Assembly: GCA_031315995.1 (NCBI GenBank)
Contig: JALDRG010000008.1
Span: 1-64,000 of the forward strand
Source: Nitrospira sp.
GTDB lineage: Bacteria > Nitrospirota > Nitrospiria > Nitrospirales > Nitrospiraceae
DNA: 64,000 nt
Direction: 5' to 3'
Shown here: positions 9,910 to 24,338 of the stretch, in pieces
Layout: every line of letters starts with the position of its first letter
Numbering within the stretch: the stretch's first letter is position 1
The notes under the pieces: generated by a model
What the model was told of the DNA's origin: nothing
Database searches by the model: none
Seen by the model: only the letters and a program-made list of their open reading frames with translations
Translations under genes and position numbers: made by a program

Positions 9910-11544
9910 CTAACGCGTATTGACCATGGGGAGTTCGCGAGAGCCTTCGGCTTCCTGCTGAATTCGCTGACGCTCGGCTTTCGACTCTTCCAACACACTG
10001 TGTAGTAACTCGTCACTGAGCTGAGTCAGTTGCGCCGCAGCATCTTTCATCTCCGCATGTTCCACCGCCCGTGACAGTACCTCGGCCTTGGTCGCGCCCT
10101 TCTTCTGCCCCAAAAATGGCTTGATGATGAGATACGCCACATCGCGGAACGGCATGTACCGCAAGAACCGGCGCAGCAACTTGAAAGTCTGAATCGGGTA
10201 ACGGGTGAGCTTGTAAAGAAACAGTTTCTTGAGGCCCTCTTGCCGGACCGAATTGATCACCGCCCCCGGCAAACATGTCGGATCAATCTCCGAGCATTTA
10301 AAATACTTGTACCAATCCTTGGCGTCGCTGACCAATCCTCGCTTGATATATTCCTGCCACAGAGGCGTTCCTCTGTAAACACAGAGGCGATTGAATCCAA
10401 ACGTGTCCAACGGCAGTTTCGATGCGAAATCGAATGTCTTCTGCATGTCCTCGACCGTCTCGTCAGGATTACCCACGGTAAAGAAACCGTGAACAATTTC
10501 GATACCCGCCTTCTTGGCGTTTCTTACTGCGGTCTCAACTTCTGCCAGCGTCTGTTCCTTCTGGAGACGATCCAGGATTTTCTGGCTGCCGCTTTCAATT
10601 CCGAACATCACTGTCCGGCAATGCGCCTTGGCCATGGAAGGAAAGAGGTGCTGCGCTACGGAGTCGACGCGGCCTTCAATCCCCCATTGGATCGTGAGTT
10701 TGGCGTCAATGACCCCGTTACAAATTGCATCGATACGCTTCGGCTGCAACAAGAAGTGATCATCGACGAAGTAGACTGACCCGTACCCGTTCGCCTCAAG
10801 ATACTTCAGTTCATCGACGACGTGCTGCGCGCTACGCGCACGCCACTTCCCCTCATTGAAAATCGGGATGTCACAGAACACGCAGGGCCAAGGACAGCCT
10901 CGGGAGGTCTGCATAGTCGTAAACCTCTCCATCGACAGCACCGCCGGCACATCCAACGGCATGGACTCGACAAAATCTAATTCCAAACTTTCCCGGTCTG
11001 GGAAAGGCCATTGGTCCAAATGGCGCTCCATGGTCCGATTGGGGTTGTTGATTACCTTGCCGTCTTTTGCCCAAGTCACCCCACCTACGTCCTGAGGATC
11101 ATCGATGCGATCGAGCAGATCTAGCAGGAGCTGTTCACCATCACCCCGGCATACAAAATCGATCTCCGGACATTGCAGTTTCACCAACCCGGCATTGAGA
11201 CTGGCGAATACCCCACCAAACGCCAGCTTGACGGTGCTGTCGGCAGCCCGTATCTGGCGGGCAAGAATTTTTGCGTACGGATAGCTGGTGGTACTGAGAA
11301 AGCTCAGCCCGACCAGGACCGGCCTTTGCCGTTTGATCTCGGCGATGATGAAGTCATTTGGTGTTTCAGGATGCGCCTGATCGAACATCACACATTCATG
11401 GCCTGCCCGCTTTAAAACCGACGACAAAGACATAATACCGATGGGCGGAAACCCCATAACCCGAATGCGCCCATTCTTGGCTCGAGTCTTGGCGGGAAGG
11501 GCATAAAACTGGGGATCACGCACATGGATGAGAAACACGAGCAT
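9910..11544 (-). CDS. B12-binding domain radical SAM protein
   Basis: The protein has 544 residues. The N-terminal part (about 30-150) resembles the cobalamin-binding fold of class B radical SAM enzymes: GFPPIGIMSLSSVLKRAGHE, then FGGVFASLNAGLVK and VCRGDGEQ. The radical SAM core carries the CX3CX2C cluster motif in TSRGCPWPCVFCDIPIF near residue 215-230, followed by VYFVDDHFLL and TVMFGIESGSQKILDRLQKE, typical of this class. The family performs methylations, ring formations and other radical chemistry. The substrate cannot be told from the sequence. It stands alone between ahcY and sucD; proximity to SAM-cycle genes may be incidental. Confidence 0.88.
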   Translation of the reverse strand: MLVFLIHVRDPQFYALPAKTRAKNGRIRVMGFPPIGIMSLSSVLKRAGHECVMFDQAHPETPNDFIIAEIKRQRPVLVGLSFLSTTSYPYAKILARQIRAADSTVKLAFGGVFASLNAGLVKLQCPEIDFVCRGDGEQLLLDLLDRIDDPQDVGGVTWAKDGKVINNPNRTMERHLDQWPFPDRESLELDFVESMPLDVPAVLSMERFTTMQTSRGCPWPCVFCDIPIFNEGKWRARSAQHVVDELKYLEANGYGSVYFVDDHFLLQPKRIDAICNGVIDAKLTIQWGIEGRVDSVAQHLFPSMAKAHCRTVMFGIESGSQKILDRLQKEQTLAEVETAVRNAKKAGIEIVHGFFTVGNPDETVEDMQKTFDFASKLPLDTFGFNRLCVYRGTPLWQEYIKRGLVSDAKDWYKYFKCSEIDPTCLPGAVINSVRQEGLKKLFLYKLTRYPIQTFKLLRRFLRYMPFRDVAYLIIKPFLGQKKGATKAEVLSRAVEHAEMKDAAAQLTQLSDELLHSVLEESKAERQRIQQEAEGSRELPMVNTR

Positions 11545-11841
11545 AGTGAAGTCCTTTCATAGGGACCGTAACGGGGCTCCCCAGCCTGCCGACCGATCTA
11601 CTGGGGAGGGCGGCCTTCTCTCGAATTACAGCGAAGCCGAATCACTCAGGCCATTCGGTCCCACTGGGGCTTTCTACAGTAGCACGTCTCGCGGGAGGGA
11701 AAAAGGGAAGATTCTGGCCCTAGATACGGAGCGCTCGTGACTCCGATAATGTGAATTGTCTACGGACGTACTGCGTCTAACCTAAACACGCAGAGCGGGC
11801 ATCGGAGTGGATCCGACGCCCACTCCACAAGAGATGTCTGC
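11545..11841. other. Intergenic region with an inverted repeat downstream of sucD
   Basis: This gap holds the upstream region of the radical SAM gene and the downstream region of sucD; both are minus-strand. An inverted repeat at 11797-11821 (GGGCATCGGA, loop, TCCGACGCCC with one mismatch) is placed as a possible end signal for the sucCD transcript, but no T-tract follows on the minus strand, so it may be rho-dependent or incidental. Confidence 0.4.
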
Positions 11842-12714
11842 CTAGCGACCCAGCGCCGCCTTCACAGCATGACCGATTTCGGCGGGATTCTTCACCACTC
11901 GAACACCAGCGGCTTCGAGAGCCTTCATTTTCTCCGTCGCCGTGCCCTTGCCTCCGGAGATGATGGCGCCCGCATGGCCCATACGACGCCCCGGCGGTGC
12001 CGTGATGCCGGCGATAAAACTGATCACCGGCTTTTTGACGTGTTTCTGAATATATTCGGCCGCCTTCTCCTCTGCGTCGCCGCCGATCTCTCCTATCATG
12101 ACAACTGCCTGGGTTTCAGGATCCTTCTCGAACAACGGCAAGACATCCACAAAACCCGTACCGTTGACGGGATCACCGCCGATACCCACACAGGTGGTTT
12201 CTCCCAAGCCCAATGTCGAGAGTTGATGAACCGCTTCGTAGGTCAAGGTGCCGCTGCGTGATACGACGCCGACCACCCCGCGCTTATGAATGAACCCCGG
12301 CATGATGCCGATCTTGGCTTCATCGACCGTGATGACGCCAGGGCAATTGGGGCCAATCAATCGAACCTCACGGCCATGGAGAGCCCGTTTGACCTTCACC
12401 ATATCGTTCACAGGAATGCCTTCCGTGATGCAAATAATCAGTTGGACGCCTGCATCAGCGGCTTCAAGGATCGCATCCGCGCAAAACGGTGGCGGCACAA
12501 AAATCAGAGAGGTATCGCAGTCAGTTTTCTTCACGGCGTCGGCCACGGTGTTGAACACCGGAATGCCTTCGACTTCTTGACCGGCCTTTCCGGGCGTCAC
12601 CCCCGCGACCATCTTCGTACCGTAAGCCTTGCACTGCGTCGCGTGGAAAGAGCCTTCTTTCCCCGTGATTCCTTGGACTACCACCCGCGTATTCTTATTG
12701 ACGAGAATGCTCAC
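11842..12714 (-). CDS. sucD: Succinyl-CoA synthetase alpha subunit
   Basis: The protein has 290 residues and begins with GTG at 12714, 8 nt after AAGGAG. It carries the CoA-binding Rossmann region ([20 protein letters not shown] at about 10-29) and the phosphohistidine loop [14 protein letters not shown] near residue 240-253. SucD forms the CoA ligase with SucC, whose gene ends 11 bp upstream. In the reductive TCA cycle it makes succinyl-CoA from succinate, CoA and ATP, supplying the 2-oxoglutarate:ferredoxin oxidoreductase. The neighbouring aclA gene encodes a related N-terminal half. Confidence 0.97.
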   Translation of the reverse strand: MSILVNKNTRVVVQGITGKEGSFHATQCKAYGTKMVAGVTPGKAGQEVEGIPVFNTVADAVKKTDCDTSLIFVPPPFCADAILEAADAGVQLIICITEGIPVNDMVKVKRALHGREVRLIGPNCPGVITVDEAKIGIMPGFIHKRGVVGVVSRSGTLTYEAVHQLSTLGLGETTCVGIGGDPVNGTGFVDVLPLFEKDPETQAVVMIGEIGGDAEEKAAEYIQKHVKKPVISFIAGITAPPGRRMGHAGAIISGGKGTATEKMKALEAAGVRVVKNPAEIGHAVKAALGR

Positions 12715-12725
12715 GGTCTTCTCCT

Positions 12726-13904
12726 TTACGCCGCCTTGCCGGTCAGCCTCACAATTTTCTGCGCCGCTTCCCAGAGATCGTCGGCCACCTCCAACGCGAG
12801 GCCGGACGCCGCTAATAGCTTGCGGCCCTCATCTGCATTCGTGCCTTGGAGACGCACCACCAGCGGCACCGTAATTTTCACTTCCTTGGCCGCTTCAATC
12901 ACGCCATGTGCGATCCGCTCGCATCGCACGATGCCACCGAAAATGTTGATGAAGATACCTTTGACGTTCGGATCTTTCAGCAAAATCCGAAAACCGGCCG
13001 CCACCGTCTCTTTCGTTGCCCCGCCTCCTACGTCCAGGAAGTTTGCCGGCTCGCTGCCAGCGAGTTTAATCACGTCCATAGTAGCCATCGCGAGGCCGGC
13101 GCCGTTCACCATGCAACCAATGTTGCCGTCAAGTTTCACATAATTGAGATTGTTCGCTGTCGCTTCAATTTCAAGCGGGTCTTCTTCGTTGAGATCCCGC
13201 ATTTTCTGAACATCTTCATGCTTGAAGATCCCATTGTCGTCAAACGACACCTTGCCGTCCAATGCGACCAAGGTTTTTTCTTTGGTGATAATCAATGGAT
13301 TGATTTCAACCAGCGCCGCATGTTTTTCCATAAACAGACGATAGAGATTGCCGAGCATCTGCACGAATGGATTTATGACGGCCGGTTCCATCGCCTGAAG
13401 ACCCAACGCAAAGGCCACGTTACGTCCATTGTGCCCCTGAAACCCCACGGCGGGATCAATCGCTTCCTTGATGATCTTCTCCGGGGTCTTTTCAGCCACC
13501 TCTTCGATTTCCATACCGCCTTCGGTGCTGGCGATAAACGTCGGCCAGCCGGTATCACGATCAACTAAAATGCTCAGATACAACTCTTTCGCAATGTTAG
13601 CGCCTTCTTCAAGCAGCAACCGATGGACCTTTCTTCCTTTCGGACCGGTCTGGTGCGTGATCAGGGTCTTGCCGATCAACTCCTTGGCGAGTCCGGCGAC
13701 AGCGCCCTTGTCTTTCGTAATCTTCACGCCACCCGCCTTACCACGTCCGCCGGCATGAATCTGGGCCTTGACCACGAAAACCGGGGTATTTAGCTCATTG
13801 GCCCATGCGGTCGCTTCCTCGGGAGAAGTAATTTCCTTACCTCGTGGCACCGGCACCCCGAACTTCGCAAACAATTGCTTGGCCTGAAACTCATGAACGT
13901 TCAT
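12726..13904 (-). CDS. sucC: Succinyl-CoA synthetase beta subunit (ADP-forming)
   Basis: The start chosen is the ATG at 13904 ([16 protein letters not shown]), the family start, with GAGG 5 nt upstream; an 11-residue in-frame extension is not expected. The 392-residue protein is an ATP-grasp enzyme with [15 protein letters not shown] near residue 43-57, [20 protein letters not shown] near 198-217, and [19 protein letters not shown] near 320. It pairs with SucD. The 85-bp gap to the end of frdA could contain a promoter for sucCD. Confidence 0.97.
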   Translation of the reverse strand: MNVHEFQAKQLFAKFGVPVPRGKEITSPEEATAWANELNTPVFVVKAQIHAGGRGKAGGVKITKDKGAVAGLAKELIGKTLITHQTGPKGRKVHRLLLEEGANIAKELYLSILVDRDTGWPTFIASTEGGMEIEEVAEKTPEKIIKEAIDPAVGFQGHNGRNVAFALGLQAMEPAVINPFVQMLGNLYRLFMEKHAALVEINPLIITKEKTLVALDGKVSFDDNGIFKHEDVQKMRDLNEEDPLEIEATANNLNYVKLDGNIGCMVNGAGLAMATMDVIKLAGSEPANFLDVGGGATKETVAAGFRILLKDPNVKGIFINIFGGIVRCERIAHGVIEAAKEVKITVPLVVRLQGTNADEGRKLLAASGLALEVADDLWEAAQKIVRLTGKAA

Positions 13905-13989
13905 GGAATCCTCATAAGAGCTAGTGGCGTATGCCAAATGACATAGAGCATGTCTATCAACGCAATCTCCCTATCCAGACCAGCCGCCA

Positions 13990-15592
13990 TCAGCCCTTCG
14001 CCGTACGCTCTGGTTCCTTGCGCGTATAGGCGGGGAGTATCATCGGAGAAATGACGCCGCTGGAGTGACCGTGTTTGTTCGCTTCTGCCCGGAATCGCTG
14101 CAGATGCTTGACCGTGAGTTTCCCTTGCTGCATTGATCCGGCGCGTGAGGCTGCCGTCAGACCTGACCGTTTGCCGAACACCATCAGATCGAGCAATGAA
14201 TTACCCATTAAACGATTTCGTCCATGCAACCCGCCTGAAGCTTCTCCGGCAACAAACAGATTCTTGACGTTGGTCTCTGAGTTTGCGTCGATCTTGACGC
14301 CGCCGTTCTGATAGTGCAGCGTCGGGTAAATGAGTACGGGGTCCTTGCTGATGTCGATGCCGAATCGTTCGAATTGCATCATCATGGCAGGAAAATGCTT
14401 TTCTACCGTCCCTGGCCCATGCTCGGCGTCAAGCAACGGCGTATCCAGCCAGACACCGACGCGGCCCGACATCGTACGAATACCACGGCCTTCCTCACAC
14501 TCACGAATGATGGAAGAGGAGACCACATCGCGGGTATCGAGCTCATTCACAAACCGCTCGCCCTTGGCGTTCACCAGATGGCCGCCTTCTGATCTGATGC
14601 CTTCGGTGACCAACGCGCCGATCAATTGCTCGGGGTAGACCGCGCCTGAGGGATGGTACTGAAACGTATCGATGTGATCGAGCTTCGCACCCATCCGGTA
14701 TGAGAGGCACAAACCGTCTCCGGTTGCGCCGTAGTGATTACTCGTGGGGAACCTCCTGGATATGTAGTCGACCGATACCGCCGGTCGCGAGAATGACCGA
14801 CTTGGCCGCCACAACGACATGCCGCTGATTGTCGAGATCCTTAAAGATTGCTCCGGTACAATGACCATTGTCGTCGCTGAGCAACTCAACTGCGGCGCAA
14901 AATTCAAGCAACTGGATCTTTTGATTCAGGACTTCGTCCTTAAGCACGCGCATGATTTCGAGACCGGTGTAATCCGAGCACGTCAGAAGACGGGGTTTTG
15001 AACTTCCGCCACCCTTCTTCACATGTAGATTCCCATCCGCCTGCCGATCGAATAGAACGCCCAGTTCAATCAACCACTTTGCGATGGATGGTCCATCCTC
15101 GACCATGACTTTGAGCAACTCGTGGTCGTTCTGCATATGGCCGCCCTTGAGCGTGTCCAAAAAATGCGTGACTGGAGAGTCTTCAGGCGCGACGGAAATT
15201 TGCATCCCGCCCTGAGCCATCACGCTATTCGAGTCACCGAGCCGCAGCTTCGTTGCAAGAATAACCTTCGCGCCGGTTCCATGAGCATGCAACGCTGCCG
15301 CGCAACCGGCGCCGCCTCCACCGACCACCAGGACATCCGTCGTAAAGTGCGGGGTCAGATCGATACTTTCAGCAATTGGGCTATCGCCTTCCAGCAACGC
15401 GGCAAGTTCGACGACCGTCTTGTCATTCGCATTCGGACCAAATCGAATTGGACGATAGGCGCTGACGCGATAATCAGGGTGGTGCTTGTGAATGAGTTGG
15501 TCGCGATCGGCGGGAGAAAACTTGGGGATGGTCTGCTTGCGGCGAGCATCCCGCGTTTGGTGGACGATTTGTTGAAGTGCGTGAATATCCAT
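13990..15592 (-). CDS. frdA: Fumarate reductase / succinate dehydrogenase flavoprotein subunit, split by a frameshift
   Basis: Two overlapping frames together encode one flavoprotein of about 533 residues. The first frame (15592-14738) has the FAD motif DVLVVGGGGAGCAAALHA at about 85-102 and ends in GGIGRLHIQEVPHE before a TAA. The second continues from PTSNHYGATGDGLCLSYRMG to GGLHGRNRLMGNSLLDLM and a normal C-terminus (stop at 13990). A +1 shift near 14746 restores the reading; removing one A at 14754 would give HIQGFPTSNHYG, which is my expectation for the family. About 80 residues precede the Rossmann fold, unusually many. Both halves are well conserved, so the lesion is recent, an error, or recoded. 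FrdA carries out fumarate/succinate interconversion with FrdB. Confidence 0.9.
14738..14760 (-). other. Frameshift site in frdA with SD-like and CCC-C elements
   Basis: Read on the minus strand, AGGAGG (14757-14752) is followed after two bases by CCC C (14749-14746), then ACG AGT AAT in the +1 frame; in the zero frame a TAA stop is reached three codons after CCC. A strong internal SD placed directly before a slippery codon resembles the arrangement in prfB, where a +1 shift is programmed. A plain one-base insertion or sequencing error explains the data equally well. Confidence 0.5.
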
Positions 15593-15660
15593 GATTAGCT
15601 TTCAGCACGGAGCGCGGTCTCGGAGCGTATCCGTCCGAGACCGGCTGACGGCACAATGCG

Positions 15661-16371
15661 TTACTTCACTGTCGCACAGTAATCGGCCAACTCCTGTTCG
15701 TTCATCGCGAGAACTTTGTTCCACTCATCGTTGAAGCAGCCGTCCTGAATCTCTTGGATACGAGCATTGAGCCCCTGCGGCTTCTCCGTGAAATGAGCAC
15801 CCTGCGCTCGACTCACATAGAGAGCTACCAGGTTGGGCGCAATGTCCGCAATACAGACCGGTGTGCACATTCCGCACATGACGCAGTCCATGAACATTTC
15901 TGACACGCTCTTGAAATCGCCGAACACCGCTTTCCATACCCCTTCGCGCACATCGATTTTCTGAGGGCAGGCTTCCGTACAGGCATTGCAATTCCGGCAG
16001 AGTGGTGCTTCCGGATAGAGATTAAAGAGATCTTGTTTAGGATCCTTGAGCGACTGGATGTCGTACAGGGCTTTCCGGGCTGGGAACGGAGGCATGATAG
16101 TGAAAGACATGCCGTCCTCTACTGCCATCTGGCAGGCCAGGCATGTTCGAACCTTCGGATCATCTTTGGTTCGATAGTAGGTCGCACAGGCACCACAAAA
16201 CCCCCCGAGACAGCCAGCTCCTCGCACCACCTCCTGCCCTGAATACCACAGAGCTTTGATCACGGTGATGCCTTCCGGCACTTCATACTTCTTGCCGGAA
16301 ATTTCAATCGTCACCATTTTATGGCGCAGCACTTCCGGCTGATCGATCACGTTGGTATCTTCTTGTGCCAT
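15661..16371 (-). CDS. frdB: Fumarate reductase / succinate dehydrogenase iron-sulfur subunit
   Basis: The protein has 236 residues. An N-terminal plant-ferredoxin-like domain has GCLGGFCGACATYY and RTCLAC as [2Fe-2S] ligands (about residues 48-75). It is followed by CRNCNACTEACPQ and CVMCGMCTPVC. Both C-terminal motifs are CX2CX2CX3C, as in two-[4Fe-4S] ferredoxins, whereas classical SdhB/FrdB has a three-cysteine [3Fe-4S] site in the second position. It lies 68 bp upstream of frdA. No membrane-anchor gene is adjacent, so how the complex docks to the quinone pool or to another electron carrier is open. Confidence 0.88.
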   Translation of the reverse strand: MAQEDTNVIDQPEVLRHKMVTIEISGKKYEVPEGITVIKALWYSGQEVVRGAGCLGGFCGACATYYRTKDDPKVRTCLACQMAVEDGMSFTIMPPFPARKALYDIQSLKDPKQDLFNLYPEAPLCRNCNACTEACPQKIDVREGVWKAVFGDFKSVSEMFMDCVMCGMCTPVCIADIAPNLVALYVSRAQGAHFTEKPQGLNARIQEIQDGCFNDEWNKVLAMNEQELADYCATVK

Positions 16372-16455
16372 GATTCTCTCGTGAAGCGTGAAACGTGAGG
16401 CGCAAGGAGGATTCTCTCCCCCTTACGCCCGACGCCCTATCAACGAATGGGTCCT

Positions 16456-20959
<4,504 letters not shown>

Positions 20960-21072
20960 GGCTTGTCTCCTTAAGGTACGTCAGTCGTCATCCGCGAACC
21001 GTCAATCAGCCAGGAAAGCGAAACCCGACGACCGGATTGAGGAATCGCTTATGATGATCGGCCAGTATTGTC

Positions 21073-22893
21073 TTACTTCAACGGCGGAACTTCCCGCCTC
21101 TTGGGTGCCGCGTAGTTTACAAGATAATCAAACAAACGGATCAGGCGACTATCCTGGCGTTTTTGATCCACCCAGTGGCCGATTAATCCAATCGTCCTCG
21201 AGAGAATGAAGAATCCGTTTAAGCTATCGACTGGAAAGCCAATATCGACCAGTACAGCTGCCATCGTCCCATCGACGTTCAGAATCAGATTGTCCTTTTT
21301 CACGGAGGTAACTTTCTCCACCTCAAGGGCGAAGTCCAAACAAGGAGTCTTAATCTTCAGACTCTTCACATAGCCGACTAACTCTTTTACTCGCTTGTCA
21401 GGATTGCGCAGACTCTTCACGCGGTGGCCAATACCCGGTACCGGCCCATGGTTTTTCTTCATGTACGCCAGGAATTCGTCGACGGACATCTTATTATCCA
21501 CGGCATATTTGAAGAAGCGGCCGGCATCAGTTACGGCGCCGCCAAAACGTGGCCCAATCATAATCATGCCTGCTGCGACAGACTGCGACAACCCGATCCC
21601 GGCACAGGCGGCGAGAATGGTCGCGTAGGCGCCGCTGACGCAAGGACCGTGATCAGCTGAGAGCATCATAATCCGCTTGATGATCTCCGCCTCCTGCTTG
21701 GAGATCAGCCGCTTGTCCCACAAAAGCCCGATCACATGGGGAATTTCATAGCCCTTGTTGATGAGCTCAGAGGCTGGATAACCGTCGTAGCAGGGTTCGT
21801 CACCGCGGTCATCGCTGATGGTGGTGCGGATCAGCGGTGCGACCATGACCTCGTCGGCCTTCATGGCTTCCTCGACGGTCTTGGGCAATCTGGGCAGCGT
21901 CGCCGGCTCGACCGGCTCCCTCACTTGGCCGGACTTTAAGAGGTCTTGATAGGTTTCTTTAATTGCGGGACCGAGTGCGCCAAAAGTAGGTGGCACGAGC
22001 GCGCCTGATTTCTTGAGCGCATCGGACTTGGATCGCGCCGATCCTTCTCCCTTCATGCCCTCCTTGGCTCCGGCATGACCGAACTTCATCCCCTTCGGCA
22101 AACTCTCCTGACAAAAACCAGAGACCACAGCAATCAACTTCACCCGTCGCTTCTTCGCGCCATACCATTCCGCAGCCCGCTCTTCGAGATCACCACCCAT
22201 CTCGCCGACAATGACGACCGCCTTCGTTTGCGGGTCATTTTCGAACATTTCAAGATAGCTGACGTAATCAGTTCCAGGATAGGCATCGCCGCCGATACCG
22301 ATGGCCGTCGTGATCCCGTCGGCAAACTGTGAGCAGATCCAGATAATTTCGTTTGAGAGACCACCCGACTTAGTGATCACACCAAACGATCCTTCGCGGT
22401 AAAGCTTGGAGAGGACGAGGTTGTCGAACGCCCCGCCGATCACACCTAACCGGCAGGCACCGGCTGAGATGATACCGATGGAAGACGGACCATTAAAAAC
22501 CTTACCCAACTTGCGCGCATGCGCGCCAAGAACCTTGGCATCCTTTTCCGGCACGCCCTCGGTGATCATCGAGACCACCTTGATGTGTGAATCGTCGAGC
22601 GCCTCCATGCCGCCCTTCATCGCGCGGTCGGCACCGATGTATACGAGGCTGGTGTTCAGCGTCGGGTGATGTTTGGTGGCTTCTGCAATGGACCTATAGA
22701 TCGGAATGGCGATGAGGCCGCTGCCGTATGGGATCTCATTGGTCTTACCGGCATCGGGCGGATATACGAAGGCCTCGACGTTTAGCGGACGCTTAATGAG
22801 ATAACAGAACTCGGCCATGCGGCGGGCAGCGTTGACACCGGCTTGACCACCCTGGATCACCACGCGGGTGTCTTTGTTTGCCAGAATACTCAT
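21073..22893 (-). CDS. aclA: ATP-citrate lyase alpha subunit
   Basis: The protein has 606 residues. The N-terminal half is succinyl-CoA-synthetase-alpha-like, with the phosphohistidine loop GMKFGHAGAKEGMKGEG (His near residue 273). The C-terminal half is citrate-synthase-like (GPCVSGAYATILAACAGIGL near 420 and HGPVPGIGHRVKSLRNPDKR near 480). This is the two-subunit ACL arrangement with AclB encoded 41 bp upstream. It cleaves citrate with CoA and ATP to acetyl-CoA and oxaloacetate, the key step showing that the TCA cycle can run in reverse. GGGGAGA precedes the ATG. Confidence 0.97.
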   Translation of the reverse strand: MSILANKDTRVVIQGGQAGVNAARRMAEFCYLIKRPLNVEAFVYPPDAGKTNEIPYGSGLIAIPIYRSIAEATKHHPTLNTSLVYIGADRAMKGGMEALDDSHIKVVSMITEGVPEKDAKVLGAHARKLGKVFNGPSSIGIISAGACRLGVIGGAFDNLVLSKLYREGSFGVITKSGGLSNEIIWICSQFADGITTAIGIGGDAYPGTDYVSYLEMFENDPQTKAVVIVGEMGGDLEERAAEWYGAKKRRVKLIAVVSGFCQESLPKGMKFGHAGAKEGMKGEGSARSKSDALKKSGALVPPTFGALGPAIKETYQDLLKSGQVREPVEPATLPRLPKTVEEAMKADEVMVAPLIRTTISDDRGDEPCYDGYPASELINKGYEIPHVIGLLWDKRLISKQEAEIIKRIMMLSADHGPCVSGAYATILAACAGIGLSQSVAAGMIMIGPRFGGAVTDAGRFFKYAVDNKMSVDEFLAYMKKNHGPVPGIGHRVKSLRNPDKRVKELVGYVKSLKIKTPCLDFALEVEKVTSVKKDNLILNVDGTMAAVLVDIGFPVDSLNGFFILSRTIGLIGHWVDQKRQDSRLIRLFDYLVNYAAPKRREVPPLK

Positions 22894-22934
22894 CTCGGGA
22901 TCTCCCCTATATTCAGTTGGTCATAGACGGCAGG

Positions 22935-24134
22935 CTATTTTACTTGGAGCGCCTTGTCGACAATGTCAGTAAGCGGTGTGTTGCGGTCGAAGACATTGAT
23001 GTCAAAGCCTTCGTCTTTCAGGGCACGCATCGCATCAAGGCCCTCTTTCTCACGCGGCCCCCCACGACGCACCCAAATCTTGACGTTCTTCAACTTGCCC
23101 TCGGACTTGGCCTTCCGAAAGCCATTGATGATCCCGCCGAACGTCTTTTTTACGTCAGTGAAATTTGCAATCGCACCACCAACAATGATGTTCTTGATTC
23201 CCGGAAGAGAACAGACTTTTTCCGTGAGGACTTCGACGGCCCAATCCGGTGGATCGCCGGAATATTCGGCATAGTTGGCTAACTTGCCGCCACGCGCGAC
23301 GACCGCGTCCGAATAGTACACGCTGGCGCCACCGCCCGCCGGCAACATGGCTGTATCGCCACCAGGAATTTCGATGAACTTCACTGAGCCTTTAATCTTG
23401 CTGTCGACCGCCATGACTTCAAGTTCTTGCCTGCTATAGGCGCGGCCGAATTCTGCGGCAAACGCGAAGTTCCAGTCCGGATGTCTGAATTTGGCATCGC
23501 CGTCGAGCAGTGTCACGGCATCAAGCGCAACCAGCTCCTCATCGGAGGCACGAACGACGACCGGATTCACCTCGAGATATTGTGCATCTTCACTGTCGAA
23601 GCAGGCAAACATTTTTCCTGCGAACGCAGCCATCTTCTTCGCGAGAGGCCCAGTAAACCCGGCCTCTTTGGCCAGCTTCTCGAGCGATTCCTGAGAAGGA
23701 GCCTGTCCGATATCAAGACACAAACGCTTGACACGTTCCCAATTCGATTCGACTTCGATCCCGCCGCAGTTCGCAATCAGGACCTCACTGCCTTCGCGCG
23801 TCGATTTCACAGCGCAATAATATTCTTCTGTGTGAGCGATCATTTCAGAGACAATGACTTGGGTGACGGTGATACTGCCGACTTGTCGGCCGATCATCTC
23901 CTTAGTAGCAGCTTCCGCAGCCTTGAAGTCCAAATCAACCTTGACCAACCCAAGCTTAAACCGCGACCCGAGCGCCTCGTGCGCCTTCGCAACAAGCTTG
24001 GAATTTTTCAACCATTCATTAGCCTGACCCAGCTTGGTCAGCTCATCAACGGAAGTCACGACCACATAATTGGGGACGTTGATTCCCCACTTTTTCATCA
24101 GCCCCATCCCGGGACCTTCCAGCACTTTCGCCAT
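22935..24134 (-). CDS. aclB: ATP-citrate lyase beta subunit
   Basis: The protein has 399 residues and an ATP-grasp fold related to SucC: KVLEGPGMGLMKKWGINVPN at the N-terminus, EVNPVVVRASDEELVALDAV near 195, and VGGAIANFTDVKKTFGGII near 320. It is the first gene of the minus-strand aclB-aclA-acn-icd-frdB-frdA-sucC-sucD series. AAGGAG lies 9 nt before its ATG. With AclA it forms the heteromeric ATP-citrate lyase known from Chlorobium and Nitrospira. The promoter is expected in the AT-rich gap 24135-24338. Confidence 0.96.
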   Translation of the reverse strand: MAKVLEGPGMGLMKKWGINVPNYVVVTSVDELTKLGQANEWLKNSKLVAKAHEALGSRFKLGLVKVDLDFKAAEAATKEMIGRQVGSITVTQVIVSEMIAHTEEYYCAVKSTREGSEVLIANCGGIEVESNWERVKRLCLDIGQAPSQESLEKLAKEAGFTGPLAKKMAAFAGKMFACFDSEDAQYLEVNPVVVRASDEELVALDAVTLLDGDAKFRHPDWNFAFAAEFGRAYSRQELEVMAVDSKIKGSVKFIEIPGGDTAMLPAGGGASVYYSDAVVARGGKLANYAEYSGDPPDWAVEVLTEKVCSLPGIKNIIVGGAIANFTDVKKTFGGIINGFRKAKSEGKLKNVKIWVRRGGPREKEGLDAMRALKDEGFDINVFDRNTPLTDIVDKALQVK

Positions 24135-24338
24135 AATTGACGACTCCTTGGTGTGTGATAGGGCAGAGAAACGGAGCGGTAGAGTACCGAATTCTGCTGA
24201 TTAGCTCAATCCTCCAAAGGGCCTACGCTACGAGCTCAGAAGTCCTACCACAATGCGCACTGAAGATTCATCACCATAAATTATTGATAACATTATTATC
24301 GTCTTCGCTGCCCGCGCCCTCAATGGCCGAGAGCTTTT
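24135..24338 (-). promoter_or_regulatory. AT-rich upstream region of the acl cluster with a small dyad
   Basis: This 204-bp gap is the only upstream space of the long carbon-fixation gene series. It contains an AT-rich block around 24276-24300 with the short dyad GATAA-CATTA-TTATC (24286-24300). No confident -35/-10 pair could be assigned, so placing a promoter or operator here rests mainly on position. Confidence 0.35.

Noticed and set aside
9730..10005. Plus-strand open frame of about 90 codons
   Set aside because: It overlaps the end of the radical SAM gene in antisense, has no ribosome site and resembles no protein family.
12286..13143. 285-codon plus-strand frame opposite sucD/sucC
   Set aside because: It spans the junction of two well-supported minus-strand genes and has no family resemblance.
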